From Chitinophaga pinensis (GTDB taxonomy: Bacteria; Bacteroidota; Bacteroidia; Flavobacteriales_D; Crocinitomicaceae): a DNA stretch of 64,000 nucleotides. The DNA is taken from NCBI GenBank assembly GCA_943324745.2, contig CALPMT020000016.1:1-64000 (forward strand), in the 5' to 3' direction. This document shows positions 1 through 7,409 of this stretch, piece after piece. The translations under genes were made by a program, and so were the position numbers. How positions within the stretch are numbered: the stretch's first letter is position 1; each line of letters starts with the position of its first letter. The notes under the pieces are model-generated. The model did not search any database. It was not told where the DNA came from and saw only the letters and a program-made list of their open reading frames with translations.

Positions 1-780
1 ATTAAAATAAAAAAAGTAAAAGAAATACGCACAACCAATTTTCAGAAAAAGACAGGAGATATCATGCGCGACTTAGAAAAACAGTCGGTTTATTATTTCA
101 ATGAAAAAGGATATTTAGCTACTGTTTTCGAAATTCAAAATTCAGGTTCAGGTCCAGATACGTCCTATTTCCAATATATTTATTCCCCAAAAGGAATGTT
201 AAAAACGTTACGAAAAAATAGTTATTTGGGTTTTACGTCTACGAATTACTCGTATGATTCAATTGGTCAAGTTATTAAAGAAGAATATTTTCGAGACAAA
301 GTAGTGCAACGAGATTTGACCGATCCATTGTTTAAGCAAGATAGTATTTTGGATTTTGAAACTGTTCGCTATAAGAGCTATCCAAATCAAAAGAAAAAGA
401 TCGTATACAATAGTTATGGAAATCCTTATATAGATTACATCACCTACACTAATTCAAAAGGACAAATCATTGAAATTGCAAAGAAATTAAAAATGACTTC
501 AGAAATTAATGAGGTGAAATACTATTATAACCCAAATAATCTGGTAGATAGTATTGTTAAATTTTCTAGTTTGAATCCAAAAGAAACAGAGTCTATTCAT
601 TTCAAATATGACTCTAAAAATAATTTAATGAGTAAAAAATCATATGTCAATAAGAAATTAATCGCTCAAACTGAGTTTTTGTACAATGCTCAAACTGGAG
701 TTCTTTCTTCTATCATTAAACAAGAAGTCGCAACGAATCTATTGTCAATTACTCGTTTTGAGACAATTTATTATGACTAA
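1..780 (+). CDS. YD-like repeat protein, 5' end outside window
   Basis: The reading frame is open from base 1, with no stop before the first in-frame ATG at 64, so the gene almost certainly starts upstream of the window and this is its C-terminal part (about 259 codons visible). The protein is built of short tyrosine-rich strands of the type YxYDxxGxL (for example YSYDSIGQVI, YNSYGNPYID, FKYDSKNNLM), spaced about 20-35 residues apart. This resembles the RHS/YD beta-repeat fold or the loosely related repeats of secreted Bacteroidetes proteins. I see no toxin domain at the C-terminus, which simply ends after the last repeat. Function unknown; probably extracytoplasmic. Confidence 0.6.
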   Translation: MKIKKVKEIRTTNFQKKTGDIMRDLEKQSVYYFNEKGYLATVFEIQNSGSGPDTSYFQYIYSPKGMLKTLRKNSYLGFTSTNYSYDSIGQVIKEEYFRDKVVQRDLTDPLFKQDSILDFETVRYKSYPNQKKKIVYNSYGNPYIDYITYTNSKGQIIEIAKKLKMTSEINEVKYYYNPNNLVDSIVKFSSLNPKETESIHFKYDSKNNLMSKKSYVNKKLIAQTEFLYNAQTGVLSSIIKQEVATNLLSITRFETIYYD

Positions 781-783
781 TTA

Positions 784-820
784 CCAATTCATAAATCATA
801 ATTTATAATTTATAAATTCC
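784..820. repeat. AT-rich CATAA/TTATAA repeat
   Basis: A run of overlapping ATTCATAA / TTTATAA units lies in the 72-base gap before the pseudouridine synthase gene. A very similar run, also beginning CAATTCATAA, occurs at 24458-24490 before polA. It may be a dispersed low-complexity repeat. Confidence 0.4.
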
Positions 821-826
821 TTCCCT

Positions 827-834
827 TATCTTTG
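827..834 (+). promoter_or_regulatory. Bacteroidetes -7 promoter box (TATCTTTG)
   Basis: TATCTTTG matches the TAnnTTTG consensus exactly and ends 18 bases before the ATG of the pseudouridine synthase gene. I see no clear -33 TTTG at the right spacing. Confidence 0.5.
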
Positions 835-852
835 TGAAAAATTCTGCTCGCG

Positions 853-1800
853 ATGAACACAAGAAAAACAGGAAAAGGAGATTCTTTTTCAAAATTCAAA
901 GACAAGAAAAAATCAATTAAAGTTTCTAATCCTACTAAGGGTAAGCCAACGTTTAAAGGGAAATCAAATTCAACTATAATAACTCCACGTACTGATTCTG
1001 AGTCAAACACAGAGTCAACTTCCGAAAAGAAAAGATTCTTCCCTCAAAAAGAACGTGTTCGCAAGGGCGATCCTATGCCTACCTTTAATGAGAACGAAAT
1101 TCGATTGAATAAATTTTTATCGAATGCAGGTGTTGCTTCTCGTCGTGAAGCCGACGTATTGATTGGTTCAGGCGTTGTGAGTGTGAATGATGTGATTGTA
1201 TTGGAAATGGGTTATAAAATTAAACCTGGTGATGTTGTAAAATATGACGGTCACACCATTAACGCAGAACCAAAACGTTATGTGTTGCTTAACAAACCAA
1301 AAGATTTCATTACTACTATGGATGACCCATTGGGAAGAAAAACAGTAATGTCATTGGTGCGTAAAGCATGTAAAGAGCGTATTTATCCTGTGGGTCGTTT
1401 AGATCGAGATACAACAGGCGTACTTTTATTTACGAATGATGGTGATTTAGCAAAAAAATTAACGCACCCAAGATACAATGCTTCCAAAATTTATCATGTA
1501 GAGTTAAATAAAGCAGTTTTGATGGAAGACGTTGAAAAACTTCGAAAAGGTATAGTTTTAGAGGATGGAAAAATTACGTGCGATAAGGCTGAATTTATAC
1601 CAAATACCGGAAGTCGTGAAGTGGGCGTAGAGATTCATTCTGGAAAAAACCGCATTGTCCGTCGTATGTTTGAAGCATTGGGATATACCGTTGTAAAGTT
1701 GGATCGTGTGCAATTTGCTAGTTTGACTAAAAAAGACTTACCACGAGGCTTTTACAGACATTTAACGGATAAAGAAGTCGCGTTTTTAAAAATGAGTTAA
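853..1800 (+). CDS. rluB: 23S rRNA pseudouridine synthase, RsuA/RluB/E/F family
   Basis: This enzyme isomerises a uridine in rRNA to pseudouridine in the cytoplasm. After a basic, low-complexity N-terminal tail of about 80 residues (Lys/Ser/Thr rich, likely an unstructured RNA-binding arm) comes an S4 RNA-binding domain (about 82-127, IRLNKFLSNAGVASRREAD). The catalytic domain follows with the family motif GRLDRDTTG; D184 is the expected catalytic aspartate. Length is 315 residues, longer than typical only because of the tail, a common feature of Bacteroidetes homologues. A -7 promoter box ends 18 bases before the ATG. Which subfamily member (RluB, RluE, RluF) it is cannot be fixed from sequence alone. 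The next gene starts one base after its stop. Confidence 0.88.
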   Translation: MNTRKTGKGDSFSKFKDKKKSIKVSNPTKGKPTFKGKSNSTIITPRTDSESNTESTSEKKRFFPQKERVRKGDPMPTFNENEIRLNKFLSNAGVASRREADVLIGSGVVSVNDVIVLEMGYKIKPGDVVKYDGHTINAEPKRYVLLNKPKDFITTMDDPLGRKTVMSLVRKACKERIYPVGRLDRDTTGVLLFTNDGDLAKKLTHPRYNASKIYHVELNKAVLMEDVEKLRKGIVLEDGKITCDKAEFIPNTGSREVGVEIHSGKNRIVRRMFEALGYTVVKLDRVQFASLTKKDLPRGFYRHLTDKEVAFLKMS

Positions 1801-1801
1801 T

Positions 1802-2476
1802 ATGTTTCGTTTTTGCGTACTATGCTTATGTTTAATTTTTTTGGCGCAAAATAACACTAACGCTCAAACACAGACACTTCATAATACACTAGCAAAAGGG
1901 ACATTAAACATTTCAGGAGGATTACATTTTCAAAACATCAAGGGTAATAACACAACAAGTTCGATTCAATATTCTGCTGGGATCAATTATTGCTTCAAAC
2001 ACCATTATACCCTGGGATTGAATGCTAATACATTGAGAATAAACCTAGAAAATCTACAATCAAATACATTTTGGAGTAGTGAGAATTTGTTTCTTGGAAT
2101 CAATTTACAACGTATCGACCATTTATTTAAAACACAAATGGGTAAGTTTAAACTCGCTTCAATTTTGACTGTAAATGGAGGGAGTATCTTCTCAACTGAT
2201 GAATTTACAGAACAATTACAAACAAAGAAGAGTGGCTTTAGTTCAACAGGATATTATACGTCAGGGGCTATAGGTTTGCGTTTTGAATTTGTTCGCAGAT
2301 TATTTTTAGAAGCAACAAAATCAGTAGGATTTTTTGCAAAAAATAACGTAAATCTACGGACCCAAAATCAAGCGAAACTTGCAACAAATAGTTGGTATAC
2401 TGATATACATATAAAAATTGGTATTTTCATGTTTATCAGTACATTGGATAAGTGTGGCACATGCCCAAAGTGGTAG
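1802..2476 (+). CDS. Putative outer-membrane beta-barrel protein
   Basis: I do not recognise this family. It has an N-terminal signal peptide ending near NTNAQT (about residue 22), followed by alternating hydrophobic/polar strands with several glycine-aromatic turns (ISGGLHFQN, YSAGINYCF, YTLGLNAN, LFLGINLQ, SGAIGLRFEF), the pattern of a small porin-like or PorT-like barrel of about 200 residues. The C-terminus (CGTCPKW) is an unusual Cys pair and does not look like a normal last barrel strand, so the final residues may be an out-of-family extension. It starts one base after the pseudouridine synthase stop, so it is probably co-transcribed with it. Confidence 0.55.
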   Translation: MFRFCVLCLCLIFLAQNNTNAQTQTLHNTLAKGTLNISGGLHFQNIKGNNTTSSIQYSAGINYCFKHHYTLGLNANTLRINLENLQSNTFWSSENLFLGINLQRIDHLFKTQMGKFKLASILTVNGGSIFSTDEFTEQLQTKKSGFSSTGYYTSGAIGLRFEFVRRLFLEATKSVGFFAKNNVNLRTQNQAKLATNSWYTDIHIKIGIFMFISTLDKCGTCPKW

Positions 2477-2535
2477 CGTATTACTGGGAAAATGAAAAAA
2501 TATTATTTTGGACACTAAAATGTCGATAAAAAAAC

Positions 2536-2566
2536 TTGCTACTTGCAAAATAAAGCCTTAAACTTG
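2536..2566 (+). promoter_or_regulatory. Promoter, TTG-N20-TAAACTTG
   Basis: A -33 TTG at 2536-2538 lies 20 bases before TAAACTTG at 2559-2566, one mismatch from the TAnnTTTG -7 consensus. The following ATG is at 2594, leaving a leader of about 20 bases. Confidence 0.5.
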
Positions 2567-2593
2567 TACCTCTAAAACTGCACAAATAGGTTT

Positions 2594-3394
2594 ATGAAAC
2601 ACATATTATTTCTTTTATTCCTTTTATTTATAGGTAATTCAGTACTTGCTGCGTTGTCTATTGAGGGAAGTTACCAAGGAAAAAATTTGATTATTCAAAA
2701 CCCCGAAGATCCTGATGGATTTGGTTTTTGTGCTACTAAAGTAACTGTAAATGGTAGCATTATGCCTGGTGGTATTGGTGCAAGTGCATTTGAAATCGAT
2801 TTTTCATATTTCAATTTACATATAGGACAACAAGTATTCATTGTAATTGAACACAATTCAGGATGTGCTCCTAAAATTTTAAATCCAGAAGTTTTACTTC
2901 CAAGAAGTACCTTTAAAGTTGCAGAGATTATCGTTAGTGCCTCTGGAAAATTATCATGGAAAACGACAGATGAAAATGGTAAATTGCCGTTCATTGTTGA
3001 ACAATATCGTTGGGACAAATGGGTTGAAGTTGGACAAGTACAAGGGAAAGGAAAGGCAAGCGCTCCTAATATTTATGATTTTCAAGTTATTGCTCATTCT
3101 GGACAAAACACGATTCGTGTAGTTCAAGTTGATCACACAGGTTCAAAACGTACATCTAAAGAAGTTAAGTTCACTTCTAATTTACCTGAAGTTAAGAAAA
3201 ATCCTATTAAGGTAAAAGAAGATATAAAATTCACTGCTTCTGAAAAACCAGTTGAAACGAAGTATGAAATCTTCGATGCATATGGAAATATCGTTAAAAA
3301 AGGGTTCGGTTCTAGCGTAAATTGCAGCGCATTGGTTAAAGGTGCTTATTACATCAACTTCGACAACAAAACGGAGAAATTCGTTAAGAGCTAA
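2594..3394 (+). CDS. Secreted protein with type IX-like C-terminal domain
   Basis: The product has a signal peptide (hydrophobic residues 4-20, cleavage near VLAALS), a Gly-rich beta region with two cysteines, and a C-terminal segment from about residue 200 (KNPIKVKEDIKF ... YEIFDAYGNIVKKG ... LVKGAYYINF ... KFVKS) that follows the layout of the Por/type IX sorting domain: NP-start, xxYDxxGxxV, LxxGxYxxxF, terminal K. The middle part is unknown to me. It has its own promoter and is followed 16 bases later by mce, possibly by read-through. Function cannot be assigned. Confidence 0.6.
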   Translation: MKHILFLLFLLFIGNSVLAALSIEGSYQGKNLIIQNPEDPDGFGFCATKVTVNGSIMPGGIGASAFEIDFSYFNLHIGQQVFIVIEHNSGCAPKILNPEVLLPRSTFKVAEIIVSASGKLSWKTTDENGKLPFIVEQYRWDKWVEVGQVQGKGKASAPNIYDFQVIAHSGQNTIRVVQVDHTGSKRTSKEVKFTSNLPEVKKNPIKVKEDIKFTASEKPVETKYEIFDAYGNIVKKGFGSSVNCSALVKGAYYINFDNKTEKFVKS

Positions 3395-3410
3395 TTCAGC
3401 TTAATCTCAC

Positions 3411-3812
3411 ATGAAAAAAATTGAACATCTTGGTATTGCGGTTACCGACCTGCAAGCATCAATAGGTATGTTTGAAAAATTATTGAATACTACCTGTTAC
3501 AAAATGGAGGAAGTAATTTCAGAAGGTGTACGCACTGCTTTTTTTCAAGTGGGAGCATCTAAAATTGAACTATTAGAAGCAACTAATCCGGACAGTCCAA
3601 TCGCTAAATTTCTCGCAAAGCAGGGTGGAGGCATCCATCATATCGCATTTGAAGTAGATGATATCGTAAGTGAAATCAAACGACTACAAGCATTGGATTT
3701 CATACTAATTCACGAAAGTCCAAAAGACGGAGCTGACAATAAACAAATTGCATTTTTACATCCCAAAAGCACCAATGGAGTGTTGGTAGAACTCTGCCAA
3801 GAAAAGAACTAA
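3411..3812 (+). CDS. mce: Methylmalonyl-CoA epimerase
   Basis: The enzyme interconverts (2R)- and (2S)-methylmalonyl-CoA, linking propionyl-CoA and succinyl-CoA metabolism. At 133 residues it has normal length for the family and shows the two glyoxalase-like beta-alpha-beta modules: IEHLGIAVTDL at the start (metal ligand H6), GGIHHIAFEVDD (H76/H77) and GVLVELCQ near the end (E127), the expected metal ligands. It lies between a secreted protein and a sulfur-amino-acid enzyme, with no methylmalonyl-CoA mutase in the window. Confidence 0.93.
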   Translation: MKKIEHLGIAVTDLQASIGMFEKLLNTTCYKMEEVISEGVRTAFFQVGASKIELLEATNPDSPIAKFLAKQGGGIHHIAFEVDDIVSEIKRLQALDFILIHESPKDGADNKQIAFLHPKSTNGVLVELCQEKN

Positions 3813-3857
3813 AATACCACCATAAATTTCCTAATTTTTTGCTCTGAAAAATCAACT

Positions 3858-4997
3858 ATGAAATTCGCAACAAAAGCAATTCACGCTGGTGTTCATCCAG
3901 ACGAATCTACCGGTGCAATTATGACACCAATTTACCAAACTTCTACTTATGTGCAAGATGGGGTGGGTAATCACAAAGGGTATGAATATTCTCGCACCTT
4001 GAATCCTACGCGACACGCTTTAGAAAAAAATATCGCAGCGATAGAAAATGGACGTTTTGGTGCTGCTTTTGGTTCAGGATTAGCTGCAATTGATTGCGTA
4101 GTTAAAATGTTGAGTCCTGGTGATGAGGTAATTTCTACCAATGATTTGTATGGAGGAACTTACCGTTTATTTACTACAATATTTGCAAAATATGGTATTA
4201 AGTTTCAATTCGTAGATATGTCGAATGCATCAAATGTTGAGAAATTCCTTACCCCAAATACAAAATTAATTTGGGTGGAAACACCAACTAATCCTATGAT
4301 GAACATTATAGATATCGAAGCGGTTTCTAAAATAGCAAAAAAAGCAGGTGCAATGTTAGCGGTAGACAATACGTTTGCTACACCTTATTTACAAACACCT
4401 ATTGACTTAGGGGCTGATATCGTAATGCATTCAGCAACAAAATATTTGGGTGGCCATTCAGATGTAGTTATGGGAATTTTAGTTACAGATAACGACGAAA
4501 TTTCGAAAGAAATGTATCGCATTCAAAATTCAACCGGAGCAGTAACTTCACCAATGGATTCATTTTTAGTATTACGTGGCATCAAAACATTACATTTACG
4601 TGTACAACGTCATTGCGAAAACGGGGCTAAAATAGCGCGCTGGCTGGTTAAACATCCAAAAGTGAATAAAGTGTATTGGCCAGGATTTGAATCACACCCT
4701 AACCACTTGATAGCGAAAAAACAAATGCGTGATTATAGCGGTATGATTTCATTCACTTTGAAAGGAAATAATATCGAAGATGCACATACAATTGTAAAGA
4801 AAGTAGCACTTTTTGCCTTGGCTGAATCTTTGGGAGGTGTAGAATCATTGATTGGTCACCCAGCGACAATGACCCATGCTTCTATACCAAAAGAAGAGCG
4901 CGATAAAATAGGTATTGTTGATTCTTTGATTCGTTTAAGTGTTGGTGTAGAAGATGTGGAAGATTTGATTGCAGACTTAGAACAAGCGTTAGCTTAA
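3858..4997 (+). CDS. Cystathionine gamma-synthase/gamma-lyase (PLP enzyme)
   Basis: A Cys/Met-metabolism PLP-dependent enzyme of 379 residues, full length for the family. The Schiff-base lysine is K195 in HSATKYLGGHSD; the family motifs YxYSRxxNPT (GYEYSRTLNPTR), FGSGLAAI and the C-terminal SLGGVESLIGHPATMTH are all present. It acts in the cytoplasm on homoserine esters plus cysteine (synthase) or on cystathionine (lyase); these two activities are not separable by eye. Flavobacterial relatives are usually annotated as cystathionine gamma-synthase (metB). It is a single gene with a 45-base gap to mce. Confidence 0.88.
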   Translation: MKFATKAIHAGVHPDESTGAIMTPIYQTSTYVQDGVGNHKGYEYSRTLNPTRHALEKNIAAIENGRFGAAFGSGLAAIDCVVKMLSPGDEVISTNDLYGGTYRLFTTIFAKYGIKFQFVDMSNASNVEKFLTPNTKLIWVETPTNPMMNIIDIEAVSKIAKKAGAMLAVDNTFATPYLQTPIDLGADIVMHSATKYLGGHSDVVMGILVTDNDEISKEMYRIQNSTGAVTSPMDSFLVLRGIKTLHLRVQRHCENGAKIARWLVKHPKVNKVYWPGFESHPNHLIAKKQMRDYSGMISFTLKGNNIEDAHTIVKKVALFALAESLGGVESLIGHPATMTHASIPKEERDKIGIVDSLIRLSVGVEDVEDLIADLEQALA

Positions 4998-5036
4998 ATA
5001 TAACTCATAATCCCCTAAAAGTATCAAATATTTTTA

Positions 5037-5044
5037 TAACTTTG
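5037..5044 (+). promoter_or_regulatory. -7 promoter box (TAACTTTG) of queA
   Basis: TAACTTTG is an exact TAnnTTTG match 53 bases before the queA ATG. No obvious -33 TTTG. Confidence 0.5.
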
Positions 5045-5097
5045 TACTCTTTTGGACTTTCCAAAATGAAGTAAAAAAGCACTAAAAACACGACGAT

Positions 5098-6156
5098 ATG
5101 AGTAAAATGAAACTTTCCGAATTCAGTTTCGATGTTCCTCACGAATTAATTGCACAACATCCAAAAGAAAATCGCGATGAAGCGAGAATGATGGTAATCA
5201 ATCGTAAAGAGAATAAAATAGAACATAAATTATTCAAAGACATTATCAATTATTTCGACGATGGCGATGTAATGATTACTAATAATTCACGTGTTTTTCC
5301 TGCACGTATGTATGGAAATAAAGAAAAAACAGGAGCAAAAATTGAAGTGTTTTTGTTGCGTGAGTTAAATCGCGAATCTTTATTGTGGGATGTGTTGGTG
5401 GATCCAGCGCGTAAAATTCGTATTGGAAATAAATTATATTTCGGCGATGATGATTCATTAGTAGCTGAGGTCATTGACAATACGACTTCAAGAGGAAGAA
5501 CACTTCGTTTCTTATTTGATGGTGATTACGAAGAATTCAAAGCTAAAATCACTGAATTAGGTGAAACACCACTTCCAAAATACATTGAACGTGCTGTTGA
5601 ACCTGAAGACGAAGAGCGTTATCAAACAATTTACGCAAAGGTAGAAGGTGCTGTTGCAGCTCCAACTGCTGGTCTACATTTCTCTCGTGAATTATTGAAA
5701 CGTTTAGAAATAAAAGGTATTGATTTTGCAGAATTGACATTGCATGTTGGTTTGGGATCTTTCAGAACTGTTGAAGTCGAAGATTTGACAAAACATAAAA
5801 TGGATTCAGAGCAGATAATTATTCCTGAGAAATGTGCTGAAATGGTGAATCATGCAAAACGCAATAAAAAACGTGTTTGTGCAGTAGGTACAACAACTAT
5901 GCGTGCAATTGAAACATCTGTTTCAACTGAAGGTATGTTGAAACCTTTTGATGGTTGGACGAACAAATTTATCTATCCTCCATACGACTTTAGTATTGCG
6001 GATAGTTTGATTACTAATTTCCACCAACCATTATCTACATTGTTGATGATGATTTCAGCGTTTTGTGGTCATGATTTAATGATTGAAGCGTATAAAACTG
6101 CGATTAAAGATAACTATCGTTTTTATACCTATGGAGACGTTATGTTGATTATTTGA
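5098..6156 (+). CDS. queA: S-adenosylmethionine:tRNA ribosyltransferase-isomerase QueA
   Basis: QueA transfers and isomerises the ribosyl group of SAM onto 7-aminomethyl-7-deazaguanine in tRNA, giving epoxyqueuosine. The 352-residue protein has the usual length and conserved blocks: [12 protein letters not shown] at the start, [17 protein letters not shown]-like region, the [21 protein letters not shown] block, and the C-terminal [14 protein letters not shown] and [12 protein letters not shown]. Translation may start at ATG 5098 or the second ATG at 5107 (MKLSEF). queG, the next step of queuosine synthesis, is in this window at 57468. Confidence 0.96.
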   Translation: MSKMKLSEFSFDVPHELIAQHPKENRDEARMMVINRKENKIEHKLFKDIINYFDDGDVMITNNSRVFPARMYGNKEKTGAKIEVFLLRELNRESLLWDVLVDPARKIRIGNKLYFGDDDSLVAEVIDNTTSRGRTLRFLFDGDYEEFKAKITELGETPLPKYIERAVEPEDEERYQTIYAKVEGAVAAPTAGLHFSRELLKRLEIKGIDFAELTLHVGLGSFRTVEVEDLTKHKMDSEQIIIPEKCAEMVNHAKRNKKRVCAVGTTTMRAIETSVSTEGMLKPFDGWTNKFIYPPYDFSIADSLITNFHQPLSTLLMMISAFCGHDLMIEAYKTAIKDNYRFYTYGDVMLII

Positions 6157-6167
6157 TTAATTTTTTG

Positions 6168-6221
6168 TGACTAGTCCTAAATAAGCGATACAGATTATTA
6201 AAGACTAGTCATATTCCTTTT
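6168..6221 (+). terminator. Inverted repeat after queA, likely terminator
   Basis: TGACTAGTC at 6168-6176 pairs with GACTAGTCA at 6203-6211 across a 26-base loop, followed on the plus strand by a T-rich run. It sits between convergent queA and the serine hydrolase gene. The long loop makes it weaker than a standard terminator. The core GACTAGTC is itself a palindrome and might instead be a protein-binding pair. Confidence 0.45.
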
Positions 6222-7376
6222 TTATTCTTCATCTTTATACTCAAACGGATAATCTTCAAACATTTCGGTTAATCGGTGTACTTGGTACACGCTTCTTGTA
6301 TAGGAGTTGGATAACGCGAGAATGCACACTGTGTCTTCGCGAAGAGTCGCATAACAACCTGTATTTCCATGCCACCAACCTGTATGGAAAAAATAAGGTT
6401 TTTTATCAGGTACTTCAACTATGCGCAAACCTAAACCATAATTTCTAGACCCTGGTTTATCATAGCTATAACCACGGTAAATTTCTTTGCGAGATTTTTC
6501 GGTAAGGAAATTATGAGAATAAGTTGCCATGTCCATTTTAAGCAGATCTCTAGCGGTACTATACATGTTTTTATCTCCGTATATACCATCTAAGAAATCG
6601 ACTGCTTGCGTTTGAAAACGTGAATCGTAGGAAGGAGAAATTTTATTTATTTTCTCAGGTTTATCTAAAATAAAACTGTTGTTCATGTTGAGTGGTTCGA
6701 ACACTAACATTTTCATTGATTTTGGAAATTTCACACCTGTTACTTTTTCGATTACAAGCGCTAATAAAGCATAATTGGTGTTGCAATAAGCGAAATGAGT
6801 ACCAGACGGGAAATTAAGCGGAAAAACGTGTTTATTTAGCATTTTCAAGACGTCTTGGTTGGTCATCTTTTTAGAATGATCCCATATATGATCAGCAAAA
6901 TATCCATAATAGGGAACTCCGCTTCGATGTGTCATCAACATACGAATGGTCACACCTTTATAAGGAAAAGTCGATAGGTATTTACGTACATCATCTTCTA
7001 AATCAATCTCTTTGCGATCGACTAATCGCATAATTGCTATTGCAGTTACCGATTTACTAATCGATGCTAAATGGATAGGAGTGTTTGTTTTTAGTTTCTT
7101 TTCGTTGTTGTAATCTAAATATCCATTGACTTTTTCAAAGATAATCTTTCCATTTTTGGCAACTAAAAACATTCCATTAAAACGATTTTTTCCTAAAATT
7201 TTATTATAAAATGGATAGATGTAATGTCTTTTAATAGTAATATATTGATTGCTAACGGTATTAAATTTCGGTTTGTATTGAGTAATTTTTAATGCTGATT
7301 CTTGTTGGTGTTTGGAAGTACAAGAAGTACTTGCGAGCACTAAATATAAAAAACAAAAAAAGATGATGTGTTTCAT
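6222..7376 (-). CDS. Serine hydrolase lipoprotein, beta-lactamase class C fold
   Basis: The protein starts with a lipoprotein signal (hydrophobic stretch then ASTSC, lipid-anchored C19). The mature domain has the class C/penicillin-binding-like triad: S105-x-x-K108 in LASISKSVTA, Y197-x-N199 in FAYCNTN, and HTG in FFHTGWWHG replacing KTG. These are features of the broad serine hydrolase/esterase/D-aminopeptidase group rather than of a true AmpC beta-lactamase, so an envelope esterase or peptidase is more likely than antibiotic resistance. A -7 box lies only 7 bases before the ATG. Confidence 0.85.
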   Translation of the reverse strand: MKHIIFFCFLYLVLASTSCTSKHQQESALKITQYKPKFNTVSNQYITIKRHYIYPFYNKILGKNRFNGMFLVAKNGKIIFEKVNGYLDYNNEKKLKTNTPIHLASISKSVTAIAIMRLVDRKEIDLEDDVRKYLSTFPYKGVTIRMLMTHRSGVPYYGYFADHIWDHSKKMTNQDVLKMLNKHVFPLNFPSGTHFAYCNTNYALLALVIEKVTGVKFPKSMKMLVFEPLNMNNSFILDKPEKINKISPSYDSRFQTQAVDFLDGIYGDKNMYSTARDLLKMDMATYSHNFLTEKSRKEIYRGYSYDKPGSRNYGLGLRIVEVPDKKPYFFHTGWWHGNTGCYATLREDTVCILALSNSYTRSVYQVHRLTEMFEDYPFEYKDEE

Positions 7377-7383
7377 ACGTAAA

Positions 7384-7391
7384 CAAAAGTA
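7384..7391 (-). promoter_or_regulatory. -7 promoter box (TACTTTTG), minus strand
   Basis: Exact TAnnTTTG on the minus strand, ending 7 bases before the serine hydrolase ATG, so its mRNA has almost no leader. Confidence 0.5.
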
Positions 7392-7409
7392 ATAAAAAAG
7401 GGATGAATC

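Noticed and set aside
1-780. YD-like repeats as an RHS toxin with polymorphic tip
   Set aside because: The C-terminus ends with ordinary repeats, no RHS core boundary motif or toxin domain is visible, and no immunity gene follows.
6222-7376. AmpC-type beta-lactamase resistance gene
   Set aside because: The motif HTG replaces KTG and the overall pattern fits the broad serine hydrolase/esterase group; chromosomal housekeeping context.
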